A stretch of 64,000 bases of DNA from Paenibacillus xylaniclasticus (GCF_004001065.1 NZ_BIML01000010.1:62001-126000); one strand, 5' to 3'; counted from the stretch's first letter, positions 17,672 to 26,979 are shown. Notes: generated by a model from the sequence alone, not told the origin. Made by a program: numbers and translations.

Positions 17672-18720
17672 CCCCCCATATGAACTTGGACAGTACACCC
17701 CTTATTCCGATACAATGAAATCACTCGGAAGGGAAAGCGATGGAGAGAAAACGGTATGATCTGAATTTCAAGAAGATGGTTGTAGCCAAGGGCAAAGAAA
17801 TTGGTAATATGACAGCTGTTGCACGGCAACATGATCTCGATCCGAAGCTGGTACTAAGATGGGCCAAAGAGCTTGAGCGCAAGGACCTTGTTCAATTGGA
17901 CCGTGCAGCATTGAAACAGCCTGTATTCGTTCCTTCAGCAGCTGACTATGCAGCCCTGGAGAAGGAACATGAGAACTCAAAAAGCTCTATGCAGAGCAGG
18001 CAATTGAAAGGGAAATCCTCCGCGACCTGTTAAAAAAAACGAGCCCACACTTACGGATAAAATAGCGATTGCCCAGAAGTATATTGCACAAGGGAATAAC
18101 ATCAGCTTTGTGCTGCGTGTGCTTGAGGTAGAACGCTCCACGTATTATGCGTATGGGAATAGACTGCAGCCAGCCGAGGAAACCATCCACAGGGCAGGTC
18201 CCGCCCCTGGTTTATCTTATACACAAGACGGCAAGCCAATTAGTGATGAGCAGATTTGCGAATGGATCATGGAGTTTTTAGCAGGCGAAGGCGCGAACTA
18301 TGGCTACCGCAAGCTGACCGTGCTTCTTCGATGACGTCATCAATTGAAAATAAACAAGAAGAAAGTCTATCGTCTATGCAGGCAAATGAATGTGCTTCGT
18401 CCACAGCGAAAACTCAAGATTAAGCCTCCCAAGCGACTTGCCAACAAGCGCTTTATTACGGCCTCTAATCTAAGCATGACTGGATCAACGGCGAAGGGCG
18501 CTTCTTCTTCCTTATGAGCCTCCTGGACGTGTTTGACGCGCCGTAGTTACGCATCACATTGGACTGACCTGTGAAGCAAAGCATCTTGTTCAGATCACAC
18601 AGGAAGCGCTTATGAAACGCCAGCTCTTTGACAAGGCAGAAAACCCGTCATACGTTCAGACAACGGTACACAATTTATCAGCAACCTGTTTGAGGATGCA
18701 TGTAACGAGCTAGTATGTAG
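17672..18720 (+). mobile_element. Dead IS3-family element (orfA/orfB relic)
   Basis: orfA starts at 17740 (MERKRYDLNFKKMVV, a transposase_8-type HTH). A frameshift near 17975 is needed to reach RDLLKKTSPHLRIK. orfB follows from about 18060 (IAIAQKYIAQGNNISFVLRVL, then YGYRKLTVLLR), is stopped by TGA at 18332, and shows more frameshifts and deletions through FFFLMSLLDVFD and SDNGTQFISN. A possible left end lies near 17672 (TTGGACAGTACACCCC) and no matching right end was found. It splits the toxin array and cannot transpose by itself. Confidence 0.85.
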
Positions 18721-18770
18721 TGGTGGAGCTGTGATGTCAGATCGATCCGAACTATTTTAAAATAACATGA

Positions 18771-18812
18771 AAAAAAAGGCGACAACTGAGCAACCAATTA
18801 TCGCCTTTTTTT
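18771..18812 (-). terminator. Rho-independent terminator after the immunity/RHH genes
   Basis: On the minus strand AAAAAAAGGCGAT...GTCGCC is followed by TTTTTTTT. It overlaps the end of the 68-residue gene and ends the T7SS/LXG2 transcript. Confidence 0.85.
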
Positions 18813-19017
18813 ACTGCCCTTTAATTATCGAATTAATTCCTTGAAATAAGGCATCCCTTAAGACTTCCGAGTAATTATCGTATCCTTCTTTCTCAGCAAT
18901 AATCTTATCAAAGACTTGTTTCAGGGTTCCGTCTATGATAATAGTTAAACCATCAACCTCTGTTCCATTATCTTCTCTTTGAAATTTATCATTAATAATC
19001 GTTAATTTGTCACTCAT
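18811..19017 (-). CDS. Small protein with ribbon-helix-helix-like C-terminus
   Basis: 68-residue protein. The ATG at 19017 (MSDKLTIINDKF) follows GGGGG; an upstream in-frame ATG would overlap the previous gene further. The C-terminal half (GYDNYSEVLRDALFQGINSI) resembles the helix pair of small RHH proteins or antitoxins, but the family is not certain. It starts just after the preceding immunity gene and ends at a terminator. It could be a small regulator or part of the immunity module. Confidence 0.6.
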   Translation of the reverse strand: MSDKLTIINDKFQREDNGTEVDGLTIIIDGTLKQVFDKIIAEKEGYDNYSEVLRDALFQGINSIIKGQ

Positions 19018-19033
19018 GGTTATCCCCCGCTCT

Positions 19034-19552
19034 TTAATTATCTGATCTTTCAAGTTCAACCTTGTATTGTACATCAATGAGGTCTATATCATTAAATATC
19101 CAGTATCGCTCAGCGACAGGTACAAACTCATCAAAACTTTTATACTTCCCCACCCATCCAGCAGGTACATACCTTTCGAATGGCAGGGTTTCAGGAAAAT
19201 TAGAGAATAACTGCTTGCTATCAAAATTAACATAAAGTGAAGGACGGAGTGAAAGAATAGTATCTTCAACATCACCTGACTCTACCAAATTTTTCAAATC
19301 TAATGCTTTCACTTTACAATCATAGATAGAACTTAAGAATAAATCAGCCGTATCCTCATTTATGACTTTGATCTGGAAGCGTGACTCCAAGACATGAGCG
19401 AGCTCGTAATCATATCCATTCCTTAGAAAGTCGTTCGCTCTTTTAATAATATCCAGTATCCAACATTCTTTCTCCGTCACGTACCATGAGAATCCGTTTT
19501 TATATATAACAGCAACGATAATATTCTCAGCATACATAGGCTTGTATTTCAT
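19034..19552 (-). CDS. Probable immunity protein for LXG toxin 2
   Basis: 172-residue cytosolic protein starting MKYKPMYAENIIVAV after GGAGGG. It lies 35 bp downstream of the broken LXG toxin 2 gene, the usual place for its immunity gene, and is still intact although the toxin is dead. A partial copy of its N-terminus exists at 16552-16641. No family recognised; acidic and Trp/Tyr-rich. Retention may protect against relatives carrying the toxin. Confidence 0.65.
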   Translation of the reverse strand: MKYKPMYAENIIVAVIYKNGFSWYVTEKECWILDIIKRANDFLRNGYDYELAHVLESRFQIKVINEDTADLFLSSIYDCKVKALDLKNLVESGDVEDTILSLRPSLYVNFDSKQLFSNFPETLPFERYVPAGWVGKYKSFDEFVPVAERYWIFNDIDLIDVQYKVELERSDN

Positions 19553-19586
19553 CATCAGCCCTCCATATTGAAGAACAACAGTTAGT

Positions 19587-20944
19587 TCACTCTAATTTTT
19601 TCGCATTTGATGCATATTCTTCAATCCATTCTATCCATGGTTTAGGAAACTCATAACTGGTGCCTGGCGTTGTAGGATCAACTAATTTTGGAGCTGATCC
19701 TCCTTGATTTTTAGGATTCTTCTTGTATCCATCTTGTGGCACAATAGTTTCTTTTACAAAAACATCAAACCAAGTTGGAACTTCAAATTCTATTATATCC
19801 CCGCCAGGTCTATTTGTATCTCTAAAATATTTAGCATGTTCCGAATCATATGCGCTAATATTAAGATCTGACTTTTTATTTGGAATAGATATAGTACCGT
19901 CATCGTTTACGTTAATTCTATGCTGGCTAGTTTTGCTGCCACTACCGCCGCCTTGGACTCGATAATATTTAACAGTCGCAGGATTTGAAGCTCCATCAGC
20001 AACATTATCTATTGTCTTTACTGCTATTTGCTCTATTTTTGCAGCTTGACTGACTCCCTTCGCTCCAATCGCGGCATTCTTCGCTATCGCTGCCTCGCCA
20101 AGCCCTGGAATGAACATCTCGATGATCTTCTCAGTCGCAAAACCGATCATTTCCGCCTTGTGGTTCGGATCGGCGTTCATGAACTGCGTCTTAATTTCAG
20201 AGAACGTTTGCTTAGCTCCGTTTACATCTCTACGGCCTTGTCTGGCAAGCTCATGATATCGTCTTTCAGCTTCTCCATCGGATCATCACTCATCATCACT
20301 TCCGTAACGTAACCGCCAACGGTCTGTACCAGATCAATTGTCATCATCGGCGCTTCTACGACCAGCTTCAATACGCCGCCGATCGTATCGACTAATCCTT
20401 TGAGTACACCGGTTAGAAAATACATCTCCAATGGGTTCGCTCCATAGGATATCGCCAAGTCCCAGAGATAATCGAGACTTTTATTCACCGCATTCATTGC
20501 AATATCAATATACTCACACAGCAATTCCGTAACTTCACGAAACTTTTCCAGTGCAGTCTTCGCGAAATCTTCTAAACTATTCCACGCTTCCTTCGCTTTC
20601 TCTCCGACATATTCCGCTTGATCGACAACCCAATCCCATGCGGTGCGCTTCTCCCGAAAATCCTCCATATCTGATGTGAGCTTGTCAATAAGTTCTTCCG
20701 TATCGGTGTAGCGCTACGAGGCTTCACCGAGAAATGCAATCAGCTGTACGAATTGATTCTCGACCTCTTGAAGCGTACGATTAACGCTTGCAACACGCGT
20801 GCTAATATTCCGCCGTGCCGCAATAGCGCCGTCAATGCGGACTGACGACGCTCCGTTCGCCGCCCGGTTAAGCTTGGTCTGGCTCTTCTCAAGACTGCGT
20901 TTAACTCCATTCAATTCTGTCAGATTGACGTTGATGGATGACAT
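19587..20944 (-). pseudogene. LXG-domain polymorphic toxin 2, broken by nonsense and frameshift
   Basis: The N-terminal two-thirds is a close paralogue of toxin 1 (MSSINVNLTELNGVKRSLEK; WDWVVDQAEYVGEKAKEAW; HKAEMIGFATEKI). An in-frame TAG (20714-20716) interrupts the LXG domain where toxin 1 has HK. One missing base near 20225 shifts the frame just before KQTFSEIKTQF. The C-terminal toxin domain (from about 19990) differs from toxin 1: KYYRVQGGGSGSKTSQHRIN ... FEVPTWFDVF ... LVDPTTPG. The start is set by AAAGGCGGTGGAGATT before the ATG at 20944. It lies 70 bp after the T7SS ATPase-like gene. Confidence 0.85.
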
Positions 20945-21013
20945 AATCTCCACCGCCTTTAAGATCCATTATTACTGCTAGACTTGCAACCGACGGGTCC
21001 AGCCGCGGCTTCG

Positions 21014-23020
21014 TTAACGAAACGCTTCCTCGAATACTTCCATCACTTCGCTACTGTCGAACGGCTTATAGCCGTTCAATGAGCAAGCCCGAATATGCTT
21101 CAAATACGGAATGACAATCAGCTTAGTCCGCAGCGGGTCGACAGCCAGATCGCGCATAATGCGGATCGGTTCGACCGGCGGATCAATTAGAATCACTTTG
21201 CGGGCAACGTTCTCTTCCTTGAAAGCAGCGATCGCCGATTTAACGAGTGCATTTCCTCTTGGCGTGCAGTCAGTAATAAAATGGACAGCCAGAGCCGAAG
21301 AAGCGAGTCGATCCAACAGCTCAGTCTGGGAAGCGTCTAATATAAGACAAATGTGCGCGTAGTAATGAATGCGTGTCTTAAGCTCGTACAGCACCTCATC
21401 GAACCGCTCCGAATCAGGCTGAAGTGTTCCCTCTACCGCCAGCAGCGGCCGCTCGATCCGGTCGGCCATGAACCGATCAAGCTCGACGGTCTCCATGCCG
21501 TATTGCTTCATCTTCGAGCTGCCCGTTAAGTCGAGCAGCAGCGTGTTCTGCCTTCTAGCAAGAATACCTGCCCATGTGACAGCTGTTGCGGTCCGTCCGG
21601 TGTCCGCCGGTCCGACGAACAAGCGAAGCGCATTCTTGATGACATTATCGACGATCACGACGTCCTCGACACGCTGCGAACGAAGCAGCTGAATCAGCTT
21701 CTGCTGGTAATCGATAATCGTCGCATCCTCTTCGCACAGACGGAAGACGAGATTGACGACGCTCTTAATTTTATTTTCCATAATAGAGAGCGCGACTCGG
21801 TTGCTCTGAAGGTCGCCGATCAGTCGATTCGTAACGTCGGCGATATTTTGCGGAACGAACAGCCCTGCCGCTGGCTTCATGATCTCGTTCACATAGTCGT
21901 TGTCGAACGGACGTGTGCCACTCTCCTTCATCCCATCAACCATCTCCGTGACGCTTTGGTCCATCGCCATGTACACTTCGATAATCTCTTTTGACAACGC
22001 CATGAGATCCATCTGAATGCTTAAGCGCGTTTCGATCAACGTCTGCAGGCGGGCATGATCTTGATATTCGAGCCGAGTGCTCGTTACAGCGCCTAATGAC
22101 TGGCGAATCGATTCGATTCGGTTATCGACTGTATCCTCCGCCGATTTAATGACGGCTCTCATGATGGAGCTAAATTTGTCAACGATGATTCCGTTACCGA
22201 GACCTTCATAAGCTGCCCGCTCGACACCGAGCTGCTTAATCCGGTCGAACCGCTCCTCAGCCGTTAGAGTTGTATCTTTGAAAATATGATAGATCTGCGC
22301 ATCGAGCGTCTCCAGCAGGTTTACGACACCTGCATACTGCGAATTCTGTGCCATTAGCTCGCCGACAACGGCATCCTTCTGAAGCGACTGCTTCAGAAGG
22401 CCGAAATCGGCGAACTGCCCCATTTCCGCCAGCCTCTGCTCAATGGTCTTCATCGCTTCGGACGGTTCCTCGTATTCGGAGATTGGCTCTTCTATCGGTT
22501 CCGGAACGACTTGTACGTATGTTTGCTCTTCTTCCAATACGGAGGCAGCCGCTTCTTCTACTGCTTCTTCTATCTCTTGCGTAATCGTTGGATCAGCTGG
22601 AACCGCTGGAACCGGTTCGACCTCCTGCTCCTCGTGAGTTCTGGCATCCGCTGATTCGATCACACGGGCGTCGCTGCCGATGTCGCTCATCGATTTAATG
22701 GAAGCAATCGCTTCTCCGATGCCCTCCGGCGTCACTTTGCCTACCTGAAGCTTCGTCACGTTGTCGCCGAGCAGGTCTGCCTCATGGTCTTTCATGTACA
22801 GATACAGCACGGCCACGTCGGCATTTTTGTTGTTCACCGCTTGCTCCAGCGTGCGGCCGACGACGCCCTGCAAGTCTCTAGGCCCCAGCACGACTGCGTC
22901 CATGTTCGAGACGTCCGGAGATTGCGGGAGCAATTCGATAATTTTATTCACGTTAGTCTGAAAGGCCTTGTCTCCCAACGCTTTCTTCACATATGGACCG
23001 AGCGAGGCGCCAAAAATCAT
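21014..23020 (-). CDS. MinD/CpaE-like protein of the T7SS locus with eroded P-loop
   Basis: 668-residue cytosolic protein. The N-terminal ~115 residues resemble a receiver-type fold, an acidic Pro/Glu-rich linker follows (about 120-190), and the middle 200-430 is helical. The C-terminal part (from about 465) looks ParA/MinD/CpaE-like, with GPADTGRTATAV in place of a GKT P-loop, NTLLLDLTGS, and CLILDASQTE. Loss of the catalytic Lys suggests weak or no ATPase activity. Its start overlaps the stop of the kinase-like gene (TAATG). Possibly a scaffold or localisation factor for secretion; no direct evidence. Confidence 0.65.
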   Translation of the reverse strand: MIFGASLGPYVKKALGDKAFQTNVNKIIELLPQSPDVSNMDAVVLGPRDLQGVVGRTLEQAVNNKNADVAVLYLYMKDHEADLLGDNVTKLQVGKVTPEGIGEAIASIKSMSDIGSDARVIESADARTHEEQEVEPVPAVPADPTITQEIEEAVEEAAASVLEEEQTYVQVVPEPIEEPISEYEEPSEAMKTIEQRLAEMGQFADFGLLKQSLQKDAVVGELMAQNSQYAGVVNLLETLDAQIYHIFKDTTLTAEERFDRIKQLGVERAAYEGLGNGIIVDKFSSIMRAVIKSAEDTVDNRIESIRQSLGAVTSTRLEYQDHARLQTLIETRLSIQMDLMALSKEIIEVYMAMDQSVTEMVDGMKESGTRPFDNDYVNEIMKPAAGLFVPQNIADVTNRLIGDLQSNRVALSIMENKIKSVVNLVFRLCEEDATIIDYQQKLIQLLRSQRVEDVVIVDNVIKNALRLFVGPADTGRTATAVTWAGILARRQNTLLLDLTGSSKMKQYGMETVELDRFMADRIERPLLAVEGTLQPDSERFDEVLYELKTRIHYYAHICLILDASQTELLDRLASSALAVHFITDCTPRGNALVKSAIAAFKEENVARKVILIDPPVEPIRIMRDLAVDPLRTKLIVIPYLKHIRACSLNGYKPFDSSEVMEVFEEAFR

Positions 23021-24795
23021 TATTCGTTCCCTCCTACAAATTTCTGCCGATACGTTTCAAAAAATTTAATATTTAATTGCGCATTACGATCTTTGTTATA
23101 TACGAATGGATAATAATAGCCTTGCACGAGACTCATTTGCTCCAGCGTATATTCGTCGATATTGAACGCCGAGCCTAAGAAGTCGAATAAATGAATCATG
23201 TACTGCCTTGAAGCATTAAACGTCTCTTCGGACGGATCAGTCCTCGTGCTGGTCTTCGCCTCGGCGGCCTTCTTCACCGCCTCGAAATCATCAGACAGCT
23301 GGTATATGAACGCCTCGCTTTTCTCGTTGAGCGGCTTACGCTGCAGCTCAAGCTTCTTCGTCAGCTCTTCGATCTGCTTGTCCCGCTCCTTAATGATCTT
23401 CTCCAGCTTCTGAACCTCGGCTTGCGCCGCCTCAACCTTCGCGTTCTTCGCTTTCGTATTAGAGGTAGTGAAATAGGTATAGCCACCGAAGCCAATCAGC
23501 CCGAGTATCGCGATCACCATAACAGACGTCATCCATTTCTTCGCTTTCGTCGATGCCTGTTCCCGGCGCTTCTGCTGACGGGCGCCCTTGCTTGCTTTCT
23601 TATGTTCTAGCTGTTCAATAGCAATCTCAAGTTCCTTCGCCAAGCTTCGGTTTGCAGACGCTTGAAGGGCGCGGTAAGCTTCCAGCGCCTCTCGCAGCTT
23701 GCCTTTCTCCTCCAGCTGCCGTGCCCGTTCCAACTGGCTCACTGCCGCTTTCATCGCTTTGTTCTTATCATCCGAAGCTCGCCGCTCCGCCTTCTCGGCA
23801 GCTTTAGCCGCCTTCGCAGCAGCCTTCGCCGATGAAGCCGCTGAACCGCTTGCCGGGGCCGCGCCTGGATTCAGCTTGGATAGCTGGGCGAGCCATTCCC
23901 CGAAGGTAGGGCAATGGCTCAGATCGCGGCTTTCCCAAGTCCGCTTAAACAGCGGAAGCAGCCCATCCCCCCAAGCCGATCGAATCGATTCAACCAGATT
24001 GCCGTACCGCTGGCAGTTGGTCTGCAGCTCCTCGGGAGAGAAGTAGCTTTCACCCCAGCTGTTCTCGAAGAACGATGCTTCGCTTGCGCCCAGCATTTCC
24101 ATGATGAGTACAGCTCCTGCGAACCGATCCGCATAAGGCCCCCAATATTGAGAGCCTAAACCCGATTGCGGCGTATAACCCAACGCCCCGACAGGCACTT
24201 GATCCGGCCGTTTCATATCGACAGAGAACATTTGCTCCAAGTCTATCAATTCAATGTTGTTCGCCTGCTTCGATGCATCCCGATTCGTACTCATCATCGG
24301 AAGCATCACGTTCGAAGCGGACAAATCACAGTGCGCGAGTCCCCGCTGCTCCATGCCAACCAGCGTTTGTAAGAGCGAATAAGCAGCCGCATAGCTGTCG
24401 CTGCGGCTAAGGCGCTGCCTCTTCAACAGCACGTCGACCCAGGTCGGACCTTCAACCCACGGCATGATGACAGCGTTCAGCAGCTCTGGCTCCGCCTGTA
24501 TCGTATCTGCATCGGTCTGCGGCGTCACGATGAAGCGGTCGCAGGAGGATAGGCCTGTCATCCCTTTGTATTGAACCAGCTGGTTAGTCTGCTTCACAAG
24601 CGAAGGGCTGTTAAATTTGCCGCGGAATACTTTAAGCGCCTTCTTGAGCCGCTTGTCCATCGTATGAAGCAAATAAACCGTTCCTTGCCGTCCCTCTTGT
24701 CCATAAGGAACGCCTGGCGCGCCGGGATGCTCCCCGATCGTATATTTGTGACCGTTGATACTGATCTCCGCATTAACCTTCGGCTGAAAACCCAT
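23020..24795 (-). CDS. Kinase-like membrane protein, candidate EssB/YukC analogue
   Basis: 591 residues. A protein-kinase-like domain (about 1-300) has KALKVF, LAHCDLSASNVML (HCD for HRD) and IDLEQ (for DFG). An Ala/Lys-rich helical section follows, then one TM segment near 422-442 (VMVIAILGLIGFGGY), a coiled coil, and a ~100-residue external domain. EssB/YukC of T7SSb also joins a pseudokinase, one TM helix and an outside domain, so I propose this as its counterpart, although direct similarity is not obvious. It lies between the kinase-VWA gene and the MinD-like gene. It may be an active or a pseudo kinase. Confidence 0.65.
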   Translation of the reverse strand: MGFQPKVNAEISINGHKYTIGEHPGAPGVPYGQEGRQGTVYLLHTMDKRLKKALKVFRGKFNSPSLVKQTNQLVQYKGMTGLSSCDRFIVTPQTDADTIQAEPELLNAVIMPWVEGPTWVDVLLKRQRLSRSDSYAAAYSLLQTLVGMEQRGLAHCDLSASNVMLPMMSTNRDASKQANNIELIDLEQMFSVDMKRPDQVPVGALGYTPQSGLGSQYWGPYADRFAGAVLIMEMLGASEASFFENSWGESYFSPEELQTNCQRYGNLVESIRSAWGDGLLPLFKRTWESRDLSHCPTFGEWLAQLSKLNPGAAPASGSAASSAKAAAKAAKAAEKAERRASDDKNKAMKAAVSQLERARQLEEKGKLREALEAYRALQASANRSLAKELEIAIEQLEHKKASKGARQQKRREQASTKAKKWMTSVMVIAILGLIGFGGYTYFTTSNTKAKNAKVEAAQAEVQKLEKIIKERDKQIEELTKKLELQRKPLNEKSEAFIYQLSDDFEAVKKAAEAKTSTRTDPSEETFNASRQYMIHLFDFLGSAFNIDEYTLEQMSLVQGYYYPFVYNKDRNAQLNIKFFETYRQKFVGGNE

Positions 24796-24822
24796 GTCGA
24801 TCCAGTCTCCTTCTGTTCACGT

Positions 24823-26535
24823 TTATCGAACCGGTGTTGCTGCGGACATCTGAAAGCCGAGCGCTACCAGGTCAGGATGCGCGCCGGGGAACATAAGCAG
24901 TGAGCCGGGTGCCAAGCTGTAATTGGCCTCCTGCATCGTCTGTCTGTAACTTTCCGGAAGAACAGAAGACATGCGCATCAGCTTCTCGCCGTACTCATCG
25001 CGGAACGTATCGCCTTCACGTACGCCGCCCCAACGCTTCGGCTGGTCAATTTCTTTCTCCAGCACTTCGTCGGACATAAAAATATTTTGAATAAGAACGT
25101 TGCCGTCCTTGACAGACATCTCCATAATTCGTTTGGCTATCGGCTCCGGGTCTTCTCCCGTGTAGATGCCATCTGTCATATGACAGATCAAGGGCGCCGG
25201 TCCGTCTTGAATATTCGAAAGCTCTGCTTTCAGAAGCTTCTCCGCTTGCAGGAACGCCTTTGCGGCATCACTGAACCGGTGAGTGGACAGCTGTGGAACC
25301 ATGCCTGAGCTCATCAGCTCATCGATCGGTTTGATTCCTCCTAGCAAATCTGTCGCTTCGTCGCTGTATGTAATAATCGCGACTCGGTAGCGCGGAGCGA
25401 TCCGGCTCCCTTTGGTCGAGCGGAACACCATTTGGCGCAATGCGATGCCAAGCGATTCCGTCACGACATCGATTCGCTTCTTCCCTCCGCTCGTCAAGCT
25501 CATAGAGCCGCTGACATCCAGCAAATATATAATCAACGCAGGATGGGTCTGCGTTGCCTTGGTCGTATATAAAGCGGGGGCAGGTGCTCCCCCGTATGCC
25601 AAACCGCCCAACGATGCCGTATTACCGTATGCTCCCGGCCGGTCCTCGCTCTTGATCATCACCGTCCGCATGACCGGTTCTTCGACCGCGGCAGCAACGG
25701 GAGCTGCTGGCTTAACCGGCGGTTGAATAGTCGAAGTCGTATGCTCGGTAAGCTGCTGCTGTACGCTGCGCAGCTCTTCCCCGGCTTGACGGATCGATGA
25801 ATAACGCCGACTCGGCTCCGGCTCAAGCATCCGCTGCACGATGCGTGCCAGCGGAATCGGCACATGCGGCATCGCGTCCATGATGCTGCCTCTGTTCTGA
25901 TAGACGAATTGGCCTTCCGTCAACAAATAATACAGCACCGCACCCGCTGAGAAGATGTCCGTTCGCTGATCCGTCTGCTTGTTCTCGAACTGCTCCGGGG
26001 AAGCGAAAGCAATCGTCCCCATTTGCACCGTATCGGACATCTTGGTGCTGTCATAGCTGCGGGCGATTCCAAAGTCAATCAATTGCACATTGTCATGCTG
26101 ATCAATCATCATATTCGCAGGCTTCAGGTCACGGAATATGATCGGCTGAGGCTGTTCGTGCAAATATGCGAGAATGTCGCACAATTGAATCATATACTTG
26201 AAGATTGTAGGAAGCGGCAGCTTTCGAGAGGAGCCGTCGAAACGCTGCTGCAAAGTCGTACCATTCACGTATTCCATGACGAGATAGCAGCGGCCCTCGG
26301 CATCCGGTTCAAAATAGTCCGTTATTTTCGGAATATGGGGATGCGACAGCGCTGTCAATAAGCGTGCTTCCTCTTGAAACCGCCCGCTGCCGTCCATTTG
26401 CAAAATCTCTTTGACGGCCCATACTTTATCGTTCAGCTTAGCGTCTTTGACAAGATATACGCTGCCCATTCCGCCTTTGGCAATAATGGACTCCACTTTA
26501 TAACGGTCTCCTAGCCATTGTCCCGGCTGCAACAT
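24823..26535 (-). CDS. Ser/Thr protein kinase fused to a VWA domain
   Basis: 570 residues. The N-terminal Hanks-type kinase (about 10-260) has the Gly loop IAKGGMGSVY, WAVKEI lysine, IFRDLKPANM and DFG as IDFGIARS, so it should be active. A Pro/Ala linker is followed by a von Willebrand A domain (about 335-520) with an intact MIDAS start DVSGSMS. It contains no TM segment. It probably phosphorylates or organises T7SS parts, such as a ligand for the FHA domain of EssC. The frame opens at 26547, but GGTGAT precedes the ATG at 26535. It is followed closely by the kinase-like membrane protein. Confidence 0.85.
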   Translation of the reverse strand: MLQPGQWLGDRYKVESIIAKGGMGSVYLVKDAKLNDKVWAVKEILQMDGSGRFQEEARLLTALSHPHIPKITDYFEPDAEGRCYLVMEYVNGTTLQQRFDGSSRKLPLPTIFKYMIQLCDILAYLHEQPQPIIFRDLKPANMMIDQHDNVQLIDFGIARSYDSTKMSDTVQMGTIAFASPEQFENKQTDQRTDIFSAGAVLYYLLTEGQFVYQNRGSIMDAMPHVPIPLARIVQRMLEPEPSRRYSSIRQAGEELRSVQQQLTEHTTSTIQPPVKPAAPVAAAVEEPVMRTVMIKSEDRPGAYGNTASLGGLAYGGAPAPALYTTKATQTHPALIIYLLDVSGSMSLTSGGKKRIDVVTESLGIALRQMVFRSTKGSRIAPRYRVAIITYSDEATDLLGGIKPIDELMSSGMVPQLSTHRFSDAAKAFLQAEKLLKAELSNIQDGPAPLICHMTDGIYTGEDPEPIAKRIMEMSVKDGNVLIQNIFMSDEVLEKEIDQPKRWGGVREGDTFRDEYGEKLMRMSSVLPESYRQTMQEANYSLAPGSLLMFPGAHPDLVALGFQMSAATPVR

Positions 26536-26607
26536 TGCTATCACCAAGCCTTAGTCAGAAATTAAATGCATGATATTCATGTACACATTTCTACTACCTG
26601 TTCAAAT

Positions 26608-26979
26608 CTAAAAAAAACTGCCCCAGAGCGACCATTGGTTCTTACTGGAAGATGAATTGTTCTTCGCAGCCTCCGCTTGCGCTGCGGCTGCTGCTGCGGC
26701 GGCTGCTGCCCGACGTTCAGCCTCCTCTTCTTCTCTTCTAATTTCATATGCCACGCTTACAATGTCACTGCTTAGGGAACTAAGCTGCGAGCTCGCTCCC
26801 TGCAAGCTCATAATAATTCGGTCAAATGCATAGCTTGCTTTCATCACGCCATCGGCCTGCCAATTCTGATTCATCTCCGCTTTGTATTGGCTGAGCGAAT
26901 TAGCTAGATCGCGAAGCGTCGATGCGCAATCGCTCATGTCACTGGCCTGTGAGCTCGCGTGGCTGACGTTGATCCCCAT
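26608..26979 (-). CDS. WXG100-like protein with alanine-rich tail
   Basis: 123 residues. Residues 1-80 form a helical hairpin with a W-x-x-G-type turn (NQNWQADGVMKAS). They are followed by a Glu/Arg stretch, a run of about ten alanines and a Ser/Asn tail ending in WSLWGSFF. It is likely a secreted T7SS substrate or structural partner. The tail is unusual for this family. Start ATG follows AAGGTGG. Third of three WXG100-type genes in a row. Confidence 0.75.
   Translation of the reverse strand: MGINVSHASSQASDMSDCASTLRDLANSLSQYKAEMNQNWQADGVMKASYAFDRIIMSLQGASSQLSSLSSDIVSVAYEIRREEEEAERRAAAAAAAAAAQAEAAKNNSSSSKNQWSLWGSFF

Noticed and set aside
20714-20953. 79-codon frame at the start of LXG toxin 2 as an intact small gene
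   Set aside because: It matches only the first part of toxin 1, and the same frame continues to match after the TAG.
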